Origin: Aurelia coerulea
Taxonomy: Eukaryota; Cnidaria; Scyphozoa; Semaeostomeae; Ulmaridae
Assembly: GCA_039566865.1 (NCBI GenBank)
Contig: CM076949.1
Coordinates: 21,180,501 to 21,244,500, forward strand
Direction of reading: 5' to 3'
DNA length: 64,000 bases
Of the stretch, positions 1 through 12,600 are shown one piece after another (position 1 is the stretch's first letter; every line of letters starts with the position of its first letter). Below the pieces are notes generated by a model, which saw only the letters and a list, made by a program, of their open reading frames with translations, searched no databases and was not told the origin of the DNA. The position numbers were made by a program, and so were the translations under genes.

Positions 1-227
1 GAACAACCTTTTAAAAAGCTACATCCAAACTCTATTTCCTTTGTTTTAGCACAATAGAACAGAACAGATCAACAAATAGAACTGCAATATTATTAGCGCT
101 GATCACTTCTTTCTTTCGTATAATAGGAAGCAAGGGCAGTGGAAGTGCATGGCTTCCCGAGAGAAAGCCAAGCTGGTGGAATGCAGAGCATTGGTCATTC
201 GAGAGCCCAAACAACGGCACCCCACGG
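1..227 (+). promoter_or_regulatory. Upstream flank of the OTU-like/PHD gene
   Basis: This stretch precedes the first ATG of the plus-strand gene at 228. I see no convincing TATA box or tRNA-like sequence. It would hold the 5' UTR and perhaps part of the promoter, unless a further 5' exon lies outside the window. Small minus-strand open frames here look random. Confidence 0.25.
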
Positions 228-3200
228 ATGAGCGTTGATGCTCTTGATTCATTGCTTGCTGACTGTGTCGAGTTTTATAAGAGAACGAGAGCAAGAGAAG
301 AGACTAGCGAGGAGGGTAGTAGCAGTGAGGAGAGGATGCAGGGAGAGATAGGGGAAGATCATCAACAGAGTAGTGGTGTGGTAGGAGAGGAGGAAGGAGT
401 GGATGATTTTATGGTGAATGAAGAAGGGACAGCAGAAGTAGGGAGAACGGAGGTAGAGAGAACGGAGGTAGAGTGTGAGGATGAGGATGAATTGGAAGGA
501 CAGGAAAGGGAAGCAGATTTAGAAATAGGTAGGAACGTTGAGGTGACAGAATTAGGAATTGAGAATGAAGAACCAGGTGAAGGATATCAGAGAGATGGAG
601 AAGGAAGGTCGGAAATATTGGAAACAACGGAAGGAAGGGAACAGAAAATGAATGAGGAAGATAGGAGTAATATTGAAGAAGAAGTTGAGGAAGAACATGT
701 AGAAGCAAGAACGATGAAAGGAAGGAAGAGGGAGAAAATGAGTAAACGGAAGGAAAAGAAAGAACTGATGAAGAAGCGAAAACGCATGCTTGAGGACTGT
801 ATTGAGCAAGCCAGTAATGGTCAGCTTGGTGAGTCCTCAAGCAGAGAAGAGTTAGATTGCATGGGAGGAAATGTTGACGAAGAAAGCTTTGAGTTGTTGT
901 GCAGGGTTAGTTCTAACAGGGCATAGAAATGCAACACTTAGTACTTTCTATGGTCCATCTTTCAGATTATCCATTCAATCCATCTCAACTTATACACCTT
1001 TTTATACCTTCTTACCAGTGGTAGCAATAAGATTTCTTGTAATTCGGGTAACTCAGGTTCAAAGAAAGAAGCCTGTAGCCTTCTTTTCCACTAAGAATAA
1101 GGCTAGTTTGGTTTTCCAACAAAAAGTATCACTGTAAAGTAAGACAACAGCAGAGCAAAGGTAAAGAAAACTTGTAAAATTTGGCCATAACTTTGAGAAC
1201 CCCCTGGTTTCTTTGTAGCTGTCAATTTGAAGTGGAAAAGAAAATTACATGTCTCAGCTCTCAAATAATACCAGTGCGGTTCATTTAGATCAAATATTTC
1301 CTGATTTATTCGAATTTAAAAGTTGGACACTTTTTTGGGACACCCTGTATATTAAAGGCAGTTTTGAAGAGTTTCTTTCTCGAATGGCATTTGTTTCCAA
1401 AAATCACGCACGAGGTTGAGGCTCGAGATACGTTAAAGTGCCCTTGTGGATATCTATGCCTGCATTTATATTTGCAAGTTTGGGTTAAGGCCCCGTTCAT
1501 ACTGCTCCGTTTTTTGTTAGTATCCGTGTTTGTGACATCCAAGCTACTTGTTCACATTGCTCCGTTTTTGTACTGAAACGGAGGGAAAAACATCCGTTTT
1601 TGTGCGTTCATATTGCTCTGTTTATGTGAAATTCATTGTTGAATATTGGAGCGTTTTCAACAACCTCCGTTTTGTGCGTTCACACTGATCAAATGCGTTT
1701 TCGAAAACCTCCGTTTTTGTGGATATCCACTTTTGATAGCGTTTTCGAAAACCTCCGTTTTTGTGGCATTTTTGTGCGGATCAGTGTGAACACTTTCACA
1801 AAAACGGAGGTATTTCTCTCCGTTTTCGTACAAAAACGGAGCAGTGTGAACGGGGCCTAAGACTGCATTCCTCGTTGCGTTAAACCATTGCAAACAGGAG
1901 GGTTATGGAATGTTTATTGATATAAATTTTCCGTTTTAGCACTCTTCGTGGTCTGCAGAATCATGCGAAGAGAACATGGAAGCAGTGAAGCTAGATTCAT
2001 GGCATACTGTTTCAAAGTTTGTTCAACTCATACCTGAAACACTCCCTTACGATCATGTCAAGAGGTCATTTCATCATCATGATATCGATTTATGGTATGT
2101 TTTCTTGATCTTCAAAGAAATTCTCTATACCTATTACCTACTATATGTTATTTTGACTCGTTTATTGGCAATGCTTTATACCAGCTCAACTTCCATGCAG
2201 TCGAACGAGATTCAACGAAGTTTTCGGTATGAAAAGCAGCAATCTGCTTAAAAATCGCAGGAAATTTTCAGATTTTACCAAGAGTTGTACTTTTGTGCTA
2301 GTCTTAAAGTATATGAGAGAAAACACATTGATATGGACGGTATTTTTGGACGGTCACTGTTAACAATAACTTGAACTGGTGGTAGCCTCTAAAAGAATCT
2401 AGCTTGACAGTAAAAAGCATTGAATTCACAGTATTTATCCAGGGAGTAGTTTTTCAAGATAAGAGCCACTCATATTATCATGTTAATTCTAGGGTACGCC
2501 ATTTGCTCCCCGAAGAGGAACGCCTGCAAGGTTTTCAACCCGTGACAGTCACCCGTGATGCACAGCAAATATATCGTTGCCTGTCGAAAATAGCCTTCAA
2601 AACGGAATCGTTCTGGCCAACGATGAAGCTTGAAACGCTGCGATATGCAGTTCTAAACGAATCAGACATACTTTCCAAGGTACTATACAATTTTTCTGAC
2701 AGATGCATACATCTTACGCTTTACTTCTTTCAGAAAAAGCCAACTTCATTGAGCAACCCAACGCTCCTATTTTCCATTTGCTTCACTTGTAACTTTTAAT
2801 TTCTAACTGTTTCACCGTGCTTTAAGGGCTCTGATACGATGCATTAGCTACAACCATGACGATAGTTTAAAGCTTTTCGGTACAATAAAGTTGCCCACAG
2901 ATTTTAACAAAAGTAAAACGTTTAGACCTTTCATTTTTTCATCTCTATACCGAGCACTACTGCTGCTTTGAGAAAGATTAACTTTATGACCCTGTCTAAT
3001 TCCATGGTTATGATTCAAGGTCTCAAACTGCGATTAGTGCTCACCTGAAATAAACAATTCTCTCGCCGTTCGTTAGTCTTAAGCCTGTTTTGAACAACAG
3101 AGCACAGAAATATTTAAACCATAATGATTTGAAAAATCAATGTTTGTGTTGTATGTTAGACCTCAGCATTATGTGTGAGTAACTTTGGATAAGAGACAAG

Positions 3201-6200
3201 TTGTTCGAATCTTTCACATGATAAGCAAAGAATTGCAGGATCTATTATCAATTTGCTGTGCAGTATAATTTGTTTACCTCCTTAGTTGCAAACAGAAGAA
3301 GATGTACTCCAATTATTTACAGAGTCTCTTCGTGCTGAGGTGGAGTCGATCGGAAGTTTGCAGAAACTTTACAGAAAAGAATTGATGCATTCTTTTCAAC
3401 CGAAATGGTCATGTAGTACGTATTTTGACTAAATTTCCCTCCTTTTTATGGGCGAACTGCCTTGCTTATTGATACAGGTTCAAGCGATGTGAAGACAAAA
3501 GATTTTATAAAGGCTATGAAAGTGCCTGATTTTTTATTTGTGAATAATTAGAATCCCATTTCTCTGTTTGAACAAGGAATTGTAAAAAGATTCGGATGCA
3601 CAAAACGAGAAGATTTAGCACACTGAGGCCTCTCTGAATTGTGTCTTCATCAGAGTGTGACTTAAAACAGAACTTTTTAAGTCACACTCTGGTGACGACA
3701 TAAATCAGAAAGGCCTCAGTGTGCTCAATCTTCTCGTTTTTTGCATCCGAATCTTTTCACAATTTCTTGTTAAGTACCTTATCTACCAAAGTATTTATTT
3801 CCATGGGCAGCGAATATTTCAACTAATAATGATAATAATAGTCTGACGAAGATTTTTAATCGAAACGTATGCCAATGAAAACAATTTAGATAATAGTGAT
3901 AATGTTTATGATAGTAATAGATACGACAGAAGAGAATGAAGGACATGGGCATTGAGACCAGAATAGAGGAATTGCACAAAACTGATATTCTCATACTGCA
4001 AAGGTTTTTGAGATTTCAGCAGTCTTGTTTACATCAGACCCCATCGATCCCCAATTATTTTCCAGGCCCAATTCACCTTCTGCTTGCCAGTGAAGCATTC
4101 TCCAAGACCATCAGAATTTTGGCTACCAGTTTCGGAAAACAGTATTCTTTTGGTAATGGAGAGGCTGCTTTCAAGTTCATGAGGACGCCGTCAAAACTAG
4201 GAGCCCCTTCAAATCATCTTGTTCCTCTGGTACGAGATGATTCACTTTCTTCTCGCTATCCTACTACGAGAAGCAAGCCTTCTAGTCCTTGTGCCGCTGC
4301 AGATCAATGTGCCGTGTTAGTGCGAGTCAATCCTTCGCTAACATTTCTCCAATGCCGCCATTGTTTGAGAGATTTTCACTCCACCTGTGCAATATCGGAA
4401 GAGGTTGGAACAGCGGACAGTGTATGGTTTTGTGGTTGTGCTTATGAAGCAGAGGATTTAAAGCAGTGAGTTAAAAAATCCTAAATTGCAAATTAAACTT
4501 TAACTGTCACAACTGTATGGTAGAAGTTTGCCTAAGATCGCAGCTGTTACTTTCACTTGCGTTGATATCTTAAATGTGGAAACTTTGAATAACGACGACA
4601 GTTGTGATGTATTCTCGCTGGCCTGATTCTTTCAGGAATTTCTATTGAGAGATGTTTTCACTGGAAGGCCATCGTAACTTGGCTTGAATACTAAATCTGA
4701 AAATGAAGGTATATCATTAATCTGGGTGACTCAAAACATGGCAGCCCTGTAATTCTAAGATCGAATACATTTGGGAGATAATCTATAATATGTTGCAACA
4801 GCCAAAATCCTATTCTGTGCTATATCATCATTCGTTCTATAAGATATAGTAACTCTATCAAGACACCAAACAACTTTTTGGGATTGTGGAACCCGATGAC
4901 ATTTAATTTCCATTGCAAATTCGGACCATACTTTTACGAGAAAGGTGACATGGTTAGATTTTAGAGACATTTTCAGAGAAGTGCTATATGGACGTCACAC
5001 ACGATGTAATTGAAATTCAAAAACAGTAAAAAATTGTTAAGTATAGGTCTTCCTGTCACACAAAAACAGCACAAATTTGCCTGAGGACAGTTTGCAATAC
5101 ATCTATACACAGCGCATTTGTATCATATTATTTTATTTTGTGTATGTCTATATCAGCACTGAAGTAAAGTACGAAAGACGCAAAAGACCAAATTGATGAC
5201 TTTTTTATTAGTGTTTAAATTTCTGCTAAAAGTTTTTATTAAACTTCTTTGAAGGACATCACGATTCTCTTCAGTAAGAGAAGTGAAGAAAATGCTTGCC
5301 ACACATAAGGTGAAAGTGCAGGTAAATTTATTTGTTTTTGATAAGATTAATAGAACAAATTCATTACGATGATGAAAAAACTTTTGTGTGATATTATTTA
5401 TTCAATGTTTTTTATCGCTTGTGCCAATTTTGTATCTCTTGAACTCATGTCCTTGATTTACGTTCAACCTCTACCAACATCTTTGCAACCATGTTGTGTT
5501 TTTCGGTGGTCTCGTTTTTCTTATAGGAGAGCTTTGCAACCTATAGTTTACAATTGGTAGGTGCCTTATTTACAAAATAACTGTTCATAATAAGGTGACA
5601 ATGGTATTGCCTGTGTCACTTTCAGGACAACTTGGTTTTTGTTTTTTATCTCCCATGTATCTGACGTTTTCCAAATCATATGATGAGATTCGTTACAAAC
5701 AAACGACTGTCTGATCATACGTGAATTGAAGACCTCCTTCGTACAACAAAGCTCATTCCCATCACATCCACAGTTAAATCCAAAGTCATGAAGCCCTACG
5801 GTCACACCAAACGCTGTACTCAAGGCGTAAGCAAAGTCTGCCTAAAAGGAATGACAGAAGGCAAATGAAGAAGAGGAAAACAACCAAATTGATGGCGACA
5901 CAACATTAGCCTTTGGACTGGACGAAACCTGATGTCGCGCTAAACAATGTTGTGAAAGACCGAAATTTATAGTTCAATCTGCCGAAAGCGGGGAAGGCGA
6001 CCGATGATGATGTATCCGATGTAGATGAGTTAAAAGGTTCATGGCCGTATTGTACAGTTTAAAAGCCATTCTTTGTCCGTTTCAGTTTGATTAATTGGTT
6101 TCGATCTTTCTAGGATTACATATCTGCTCTGAACCGTGGAAAGATGTACTGCAAACGCATGGCTTTGTTCAGAAATGGAAATTTTGTTGATTTGAAAGGA

Positions 6201-8039
6201 GAATCTTCATCGCAAGGATGGCAGTTGAACAGCAACACAGTAAGCTTTTATATTTCGATTTGACTATTGTCTTATTTGAAAGAGATGTCGGATCTGTCGG
6301 TGCACATAACCATGTTTTACACGGAAAACGATATCGAAATGTAACGGAAAACGAAATTTGTCTTATTTGAAAGAGATGTCGGATCTGTCGGGCCACAAAC
6401 CATGTTTTACACGGAAAACAGCTACAATTTTTCTTTTCTCACGTTTTTTCGTTGTTCCAGCACCTCTTAGGGTACCATTATGGAATCAAGGTCATCTTCA
6501 CCTTTTAATGCTATCCCTGCCACTGTAATTAGGGGTGTTTTTCCTTTACGTTTTTAACCTTATATATTGTATTGTATTATTCTTATATTATAAACTTGTA
6601 AATATTTTAAATAACGTGGCATACTGATTTATACTGATTTATTTTTCATATTTCATTTTCATATATCTATCTACCGTGAGGGTAGCCCTTCAGCACAAGT
6701 AATGATTTTTAAGGGGCCCTTCCATAACATTAAACTAAAATCCATTTACAAAATAATTACTAAAATCTCTAGTTGAAAGCCAATTTACAATCTAAGGTCA
6801 TGTTTACACTGTACTGGTACAACTTTTAATCCGTAACAAAATTGTAACGGATCTGCCTCCTGTTTTCATTGTTCCTACCAATTCGTAACATTGTTATCCC
6901 TTCTATCTATTGGCAAATTTTGTTCTTTAGCTGTGTAAAAGTTTTCGAACCGTAACAATTTTGTAACGGATCAAAACTGTACCACGACTAACTCCATTTC
7001 ACAATGTGCTAATATTTAGAAAACAAGTAGCCAAAACCCTATTCACACTTTAACTTGGTTAAACAAAGCCAGGTTATTCAGGGATGCTAACTAATTGATC
7101 AATCGAACAAATCAGATGCATTTAATTTAACCTGGTGTAAATATAGCTGATTTAACTGTGTCAGTGTGAATGCAGTAAAATAATGTCTTTAGCTCACTAC
7201 TCCTGGCATTGCTTATCCACATATTTTTCTTTTGATCTAACAGATTGACGTGATTCTGCAACAATGTTCCAAATTAATGAAGGGCACTGATGAAACACAC
7301 CTTTTTAGACTCCAGATGGATGTTCTGTTGCCAGAGGTAACCATTATTACAGCTTTTGTCACTCTACACAGCCTTAGATACCAATATGAGCAGAAATGTA
7401 CCAATAGAAAATCACACAATACCATTACCAATAGTAATCGGCTTGTCTTGGTGTCAATGGTGAATAGGGATTCATTTGATTTCTTGCTTTGGCTTATACA
7501 GTTTAGAATAAAGGTCTTATGTAAGATTACAGCAATGCAAGCAGTTCAATGATTGTTGTTTGCCAAAGTTAACAAACTGACTTAAAAGATGAGATCTCAT
7601 AAGATGTTGTCTCGACAACGTTTTCGTTGCTTTCCTCTGCTTCTTCTTCCTTCTGTCATTCCTTCTGGGCAAATTTTGGTTACACCCTTAGTAGAGCGTT
7701 TGGTGTGACCGTAGAGCTTCAAGACTTTGAATTTAATTGTAGATGTGATGAGAATGAGCTTTGTTATACGAAGAATGTCTTCAGTTTGCGTATCATGAGA
7801 CAGTCTATGTAGGTAATATCTGCAGGGAATGTACACGACCGTTTTGTTTACTTGTTATATGCTTCATTGTGCTAATTGTAAGAATTTATTTCTTTCAGGT
7901 ACTATCACTTTTGGTTCATTTGGAAGAGGGGATCCCCATGATTGCCGCCAGAAGGATCTGTAGCTATCTACCAAATGCCCCTGTTCCAGACAATTCAACC
8001 CCTAAAAGGAAGCGAAAGCAGAAGGGTGGAGATAAATAA
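228..8039 (+). CDS. OTU-like (pseudo-protease) / PHD-finger nuclear protein, 9 exons
   Basis: Exons: 228-905, 1940-2094, 2493-2679, 3286-3419, 4004-4465, 5255-5321, 6114-6239, 7244-7336 and 7899-8039. All introns are GT-AG, every phase matches, and the total is 680 codons plus stop. Residues 1-226 are acidic and Glu-rich, ending in a Lys/Arg-rich stretch near 165-190. Residues about 230-465 resemble an OTU cysteine-protease fold. The usual D-G-N-C site reads D300-A-Q-Q303, so the nucleophile Cys is Gln, while the late N-H456-L-V-P motif keeps the His. Residues 481-530 form a PHD-like finger (C481, C487, C502, C505, H510, C513, W526, C528, C530). The tail carries a basic nuclear-type signal (PKRKRKQK). 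Family knowledge: OTU domains remove ubiquitin and PHD fingers read histone tails. Inference: a non-catalytic ubiquitin or chromatin reader. The acceptor at 4004 has a poor pyrimidine tract. The 3'-terminal exons match no family I can name. The last exons also run past a TGA that would end the PHD exon at 4469 if its GTGAGT donor were unused. Confidence 0.72.
1489..1857. mobile_element. PIF/Harbinger-like MITE in intron 1
   Basis: Terminal inverted repeats begin GGCCCCGTTCAYACTGCTCC, and a TAA flanks both ends (1486-1488 and 1858-1860). A 3-bp TWA duplication is typical of PIF/Harbinger. The interior repeats the motif CCTCCGTTTTTGTG several times in both orientations. It encodes nothing and is presumably mobilised in trans. 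Confidence 0.65.
3571..3771. mobile_element. Short hairpin MITE (~200 bp) in the OTU/PHD gene
   Basis: The element is a near-complete palindrome. The left half starts AACAAGGAATTGTAAAAAGA and the right half is its reverse complement, with the axis near 3675. Both halves carry the block CACACTGAGGCCT. A related partial block recurs near 55608-55660. It lies in the intron before the PHD exon. Confidence 0.55.
5700..5945 (+). pseudogene. Decayed non-LTR retrotransposon 3' end
   Basis: The plus strand retains broken pieces of a reverse-transcriptase C-terminus: a basic G-K-x-x-R-G-K stretch, then W-x-x-N-I-x-x-W-T-G followed by stops. The same sequence appears inverted at 7590-7840, so these are two copies of one LINE family in introns of the OTU/PHD gene. 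Confidence 0.45.
6640..6725 (-). repeat. LINE 3' tail fragment
   Basis: Read on the minus strand this gives GGGGCCCCTT, GAAGGGCTACCCT and an AAATGAAAT-type tail. The same 3' end occurs at 22930-23000 and at the end of the LINE near 53700-53750. It is a 5'-truncated retrocopy of only the 3' tail. Confidence 0.45.
6800..7180. repeat. Two short palindromic repeat blocks (MITE-like) in an intron
   Basis: Near 6830-6975 the motif GTAACAAAATTGTAACGGATC occurs twice as imperfect copies. Near 7030-7175 a TTCACACT-ended inverted repeat is visible (TATTCACACTTTAAC against the complement of GTGTCAGTGTGAATG). Both resemble decayed MITEs; I could not fix their ends. Confidence 0.35.
7590..7840 (-). pseudogene. 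Decayed non-LTR retrotransposon C-terminus
   Basis: The minus-strand frame (7597-7836) reads like the end of an RTE-type reverse transcriptase: a V-L-K-L-Y-G-H-T-K-R-S block, then E-G-R-R-S-R-G-K-Q-R-K-R-x-R-D-N-I. It is short and lacks the catalytic domain. It sits between the last two exons of the OTU/PHD gene, on the opposite strand. Confidence 0.5.
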
Positions 8040-8647
8040 TATGTTTGTTCTTGATCTCGCCCTTTGAAGTGAAACTATTCTGTTTCATCGAGCACTGTCA
8101 CTGTTAACATTTTAGCATATTCAGTAGTTAAAGGTGACCTGAAGAGAATTTTTATTAGTGCAAATCTCAGCACTGTCGAATGATAAGAAATCCTGTTTAA
8201 GTTTGTTTGATATCTCCTTTCGTTTTCAAGTTATCCACTGATTTTATGTTTCAGCTGATGACATAGTTGTTTGCAAATGACCAGGACAACATCTGTAAAT
8301 ATAGCTGTATCTGATCTTTGAAAGATTACAGTTGTAGGAAACATTTCAGCTGAGCTAAATAGATTTACTATAAATTGCCTCATGACTTAATATGATGTTT
8401 AAAGAGCCATGTTAATTATGCAAAGTTTTTCAGTTAGATTTCTCTTTGGAAACATGGTCAACCTTGTATACTTTCTTTTCTTTTTGCAAACAAAATGACG
8501 TCATTAGCCAATGGAACAAAACAGTGGATAACTCGAAAATGAGACCAGGTATCAACAAATCTTAAACGGCATTTGCTAACATTCAACAGCGCTATTCATT
8601 TGCATCAATTAAAATTGTCACTTCAGATCACTTTTAAGTAATACCAA
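8040..8647. other. 3' flank of the OTU/PHD gene, no gene seen
   Basis: About 600 bases separate the stop codon at 8037-8039 from the outer edge of the giant foldback element. It presumably holds the 3' UTR. I see no canonical AATAAA, and no open frame of note. Confidence 0.4.
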
Positions 8648-9639
8648 GTTTTGGCCCAATCATTTGCCTTGTGAGAATAGCAGAAGAAATCATCAATCCG
8701 TAATAAGTGCAATGCTCTTATCCAAGACTCGCAAAACGAAGCTACCATTCGTCGATTCATATCTTGCCATTATTCGATTCGTGCAAAATATTGAAACAGA
8801 TTTGCAATTAAACACAGTCACGGGTCACATTTCAAGTTAACATATATTTCTACACGAAGGCAGTTATGAAAAAGAATATTATGTTAGGAATGCATTCCTA
8901 TCTCCATATCCATTACCCAGAGTTGTGTGCGTAGTATCCTTTAGTGTAAACTTGAAAGACATCTGTAACTTATCGTATTTATATATTGCAAAGACAGAGT
9001 TGGCAAATACTTGGCAAATAACATGGATTAGTGTCTGAGTCTGTTCACTCAGAAAATTAGAACGAGATTTGCAAGAATGATTTCTGGTTTCTAACTTTCA
9101 TTTTGTTTCTCGGCCTGTGTTATTCATTGGGATTGTGTAAAAACACTTGTTATAGAAAGAAGGCTTCAAGCATCATAGCCCATTAAGACAAAGATATGTT
9201 TATACTTCATTTAAGTATATTACTAGTAGTCAGTTTTACAGTCTTTGTTTTTGTCTTATTCTTATTGTCGTGCATAATTTCACTGGAAACGCCATAAAGA
9301 GTCTATCAGATGCTCTTCTTCGGCGTAAATAGCAGTAGTATTGATATTACTTGCATGTTCTTTCTACATCAAAATCACGGTACAACGTCACTGAGTCTCT
9401 ATTTCTTCCTGTTATTCGCCTTCTGCTACAACACATCAGTTCAGAACCAGGATCTGACAAATAGAGAAAATAGTCACTATATAAGAGAGAAGTCAGTCAG
9501 TGATCAATTTGCTTCCAAAACTTGGCATGGACTATATTTTTTGCAATTAACAATAGTTACGTGTTTACAGTTTTAACCAAGTTCAGATTTTGTTGATTGA
9601 AGACAAAGTGACACATAGGAAAATTTTCTGGCACGAATA

Positions 9640-12600
9640 GGCTAGCGTTGGACCTACATACAAAAACAGTGGTCGATTATAGTGATGTTTATATGATCAA
9701 TAGTATTGGTTCATTGCAGCTACATGCAAAGGTAGTGGTCGATTATAATGACATTTCTATGATTAATAACATTGGTTGAAAAAGTATAAAATTTCTTCGA
9801 ATTCAACCAAGAGCTACGAATCGTGAAATATTTACAAAATGATATGGTACATCTTTTTCATTCAGGGATAGTCTAGCATTGCAGCTACATGCAAAGATAG
9901 TGGTCGATCAAAGTGATATTTCTATGATTAATAGCATTGGTTGAAAAAGTGTAAAATGTGTTTGAATTCAACCAAGAGCTACAAATCGTGAAATATTTAC
10001 AAAATGATATGTTGCATGCTTTTCAGTCAGGGATAGTCTAGCATTGCAGCTACATGCAAAGGTAGTGGTCGATCAAAGTGATATTTCTATGATTAATAAC
10101 ATTGGTTGAACAAAGTATAAAATTTGTTCGAATTCAACCAAGGGCTAAAAATCGTGAAATATTTACAAAATGATATGTTGCATGCTTTTCAGTCAGGGAT
10201 AGTCTAGCATTGCAGCTACATGCAAAGGTAGTGGTCGATCAAAGTGATATTTTTATGATTAATAGCATTGGTTGAAAAAGTGTAAAATTTGTTCGAATTC
10301 AACCAAGGGCTAAAAATCGTGAAATATTTACAAAATGATATGGTACATGTTTTTCAGTCAGGGATAGTCTAGCATTGCAGCTACATGCAAAGATAGTGGT
10401 CGATCAAAGTGATATTTCTATGATTAATAGCATTGGTTCAAAAGTGTAAAATTTGTTCGAATTCAACCAAGAGCTACAAATCGTGAAATATTTACAAAAT
10501 GATATGTTGCATGCTTTTCAGTCAGGGATAGTCTAGCATTGCAGCTACATGCAAAGATAGTGGTCGATCAAAGTGATATTTTTATGATTAATAACATTGG
10601 TTGAAAAAAGTGTAAAATTTGTTCGAATTCAACCAAGGGCTAAAAATCGTGAAATATTTACAAAATGATATGTTGCATGCTGTTCAGTCAGGGATAGTCT
10701 AGCATTGCAGCTACATGCAAAGATAGTGGTCGATCAAAGTGATATTTTTATGATTAATAGCATTGGTTGAAAAAGTGTAAAATTTGTTCGAATTCAACCA
10801 AGGGCTAAAAATCGTGAACTATTTACAAAATGATATGTTGCATGCTTTTCAGTCAGGGATAGTCTAGCATTGCAGCTACATGCAAAGGTAGTGGTCGATC
10901 AAAGTGATATTTCTATGATTAGTAGCATTGGTTGAAAAAGTGTAAAATTTGTTCGAATTCAACCAAGGGCTAAAAATCGTGAACTATTTACAAAATGATA
11001 TGTTGCATGCTTTTCAGTCAGGGATAGTCTAGCATTGCAGCTACATGCAAAGGTAGTGGTCGATCAAAGTGATATTTCTATGATTAATAACATTGGTTGA
11101 AAAAAGTGTAAAATTTGTTCGAATTCAACCAAGGGCTAAAAATCGTGAAATATTTACAAAATGATATGTTGCATGCTTTTCAGTCAGGGATAGTCTAGCA
11201 TTGCAGCTACATGCAAAGGTAGTGGTCGATCAAAGTGATATTTTTATGATTAGTAGCATTGGTTGAAAAAGTGTAAAATTTGTTCGAATTCAACCAAGGG
11301 CTAAAAATCGTGAACTATTTACAAAATGATATGTTGCATGCTTTTCAGTCAGGGATAGTCTAGCATTGCAGCTACATGCAAAGATAGTGGTCGATCAAAG
11401 TGATATTTTTATGATTAATAGCATTGGTTGAAAAAGTGTAAAATGTGTTTGAATTCAACCAAGAGCTACAAATCGTGAAATATTTACAAAATGATATGTT
11501 GCATGCTTTTCAGTCAGGGATAGTCTAGCATTGCAGCTACATGCAAAGATAGTGGTCGATCAAAGTGATATTTCTATGATTAATAGCATTGGTTCAAAAA
11601 GTGTAAAATTTGTTCGAATTCAACCAAAGGCAAAAAATCGTGAAATATTTACAAAATGATATGGTACATCTTTTTCATTCAGGGATAGTATAGCATTGCA
11701 GCTACATGCAAAGATAGTGGTCGATCAAAGTGATATTTCTATGATTAATAGCATTGGTTCAAAAGTGTAAAATTTGTTCGAATTCAACCAAGAGCTACAA
11801 ATCGTGAAATATTTACAAAATGATATGTTGCATGCTTTTCAGTCAGGGATAGTCTAGCATTGCAGCTACATGCAAAGATAGTGGTCGATCAAAGTGATAT
11901 TTTTATGATTAATAACATTGGTTGAAAAAAGTGTAAAATTTGTTCGAATTCAACCAAGGGCTAAAAATCGTGAAATATTTACAAAATGATATGTTGCATG
12001 CTGTTCAGTCAGGGATAGTCTAGCATTGCAGCTACATGCAAAGGTAGTGGTCGATCAAAGTGATATTTTTATGATTAGTAGCATTGGTTGAAAAAGTGTA
12101 AAATTTGTTCGAATTCAACCAAGGGCTAAAAATCGTGAAATATTTACAAAATGATATGGTACATCTTTTTCATTCAGGGATAGTCTAGCATTGCAGCTAC
12201 ATGCAAAGATAGTGGTCGATCAAAGTGATATTTCTATGATTAATAGCATTGGTTCAAAAGTGTAAAATTTGTTCGAATTCAACCAAGAGCTACAAATCGT
12301 GAAATATTTACAAAATGATATGTTGCATGCTTTTCAGTCAGGGATAGTCTAGCATTGCAGCTACATGCAAAGATAGTGGTCGATCAAAGTGATATTTTTA
12401 TGATTAATAACATTGGTTGAAAAAAGTGTAAAATTTGTTCGAATTCAACCAAGGGCTAAAAATCGTGAAATATTTACAAAATGATATGTTGCATCCTGTT
12501 CAGTCAGGGATAGTCTAGCATTGCAGCTACATGCAAAGGTAGTGGTCGATCAAAGTGATATTTTTATGATTAGTAGCATTGGTTGAAAAAGTGTAAAATT

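Noticed and set aside
409..840. 143-codon minus-strand frame opposite exon 1
   Set aside because: It is the antisense shadow of the Glu/Lys-rich exon and is phenylalanine/serine/leucine-rich only because of that.
3478..3521. Possible extra exon after GATACAG in the OTU/PHD gene
   Set aside because: It enters in the right phase but has no donor in the phase required by the next exon, and soon hits a stop.
9310..9576. 88-codon open frame in the left arm, mirrored at 18239-18478
   Set aside because: It is preserved only because the arms are near-identical. Composition is not protein-like and there is no domain or splice context.
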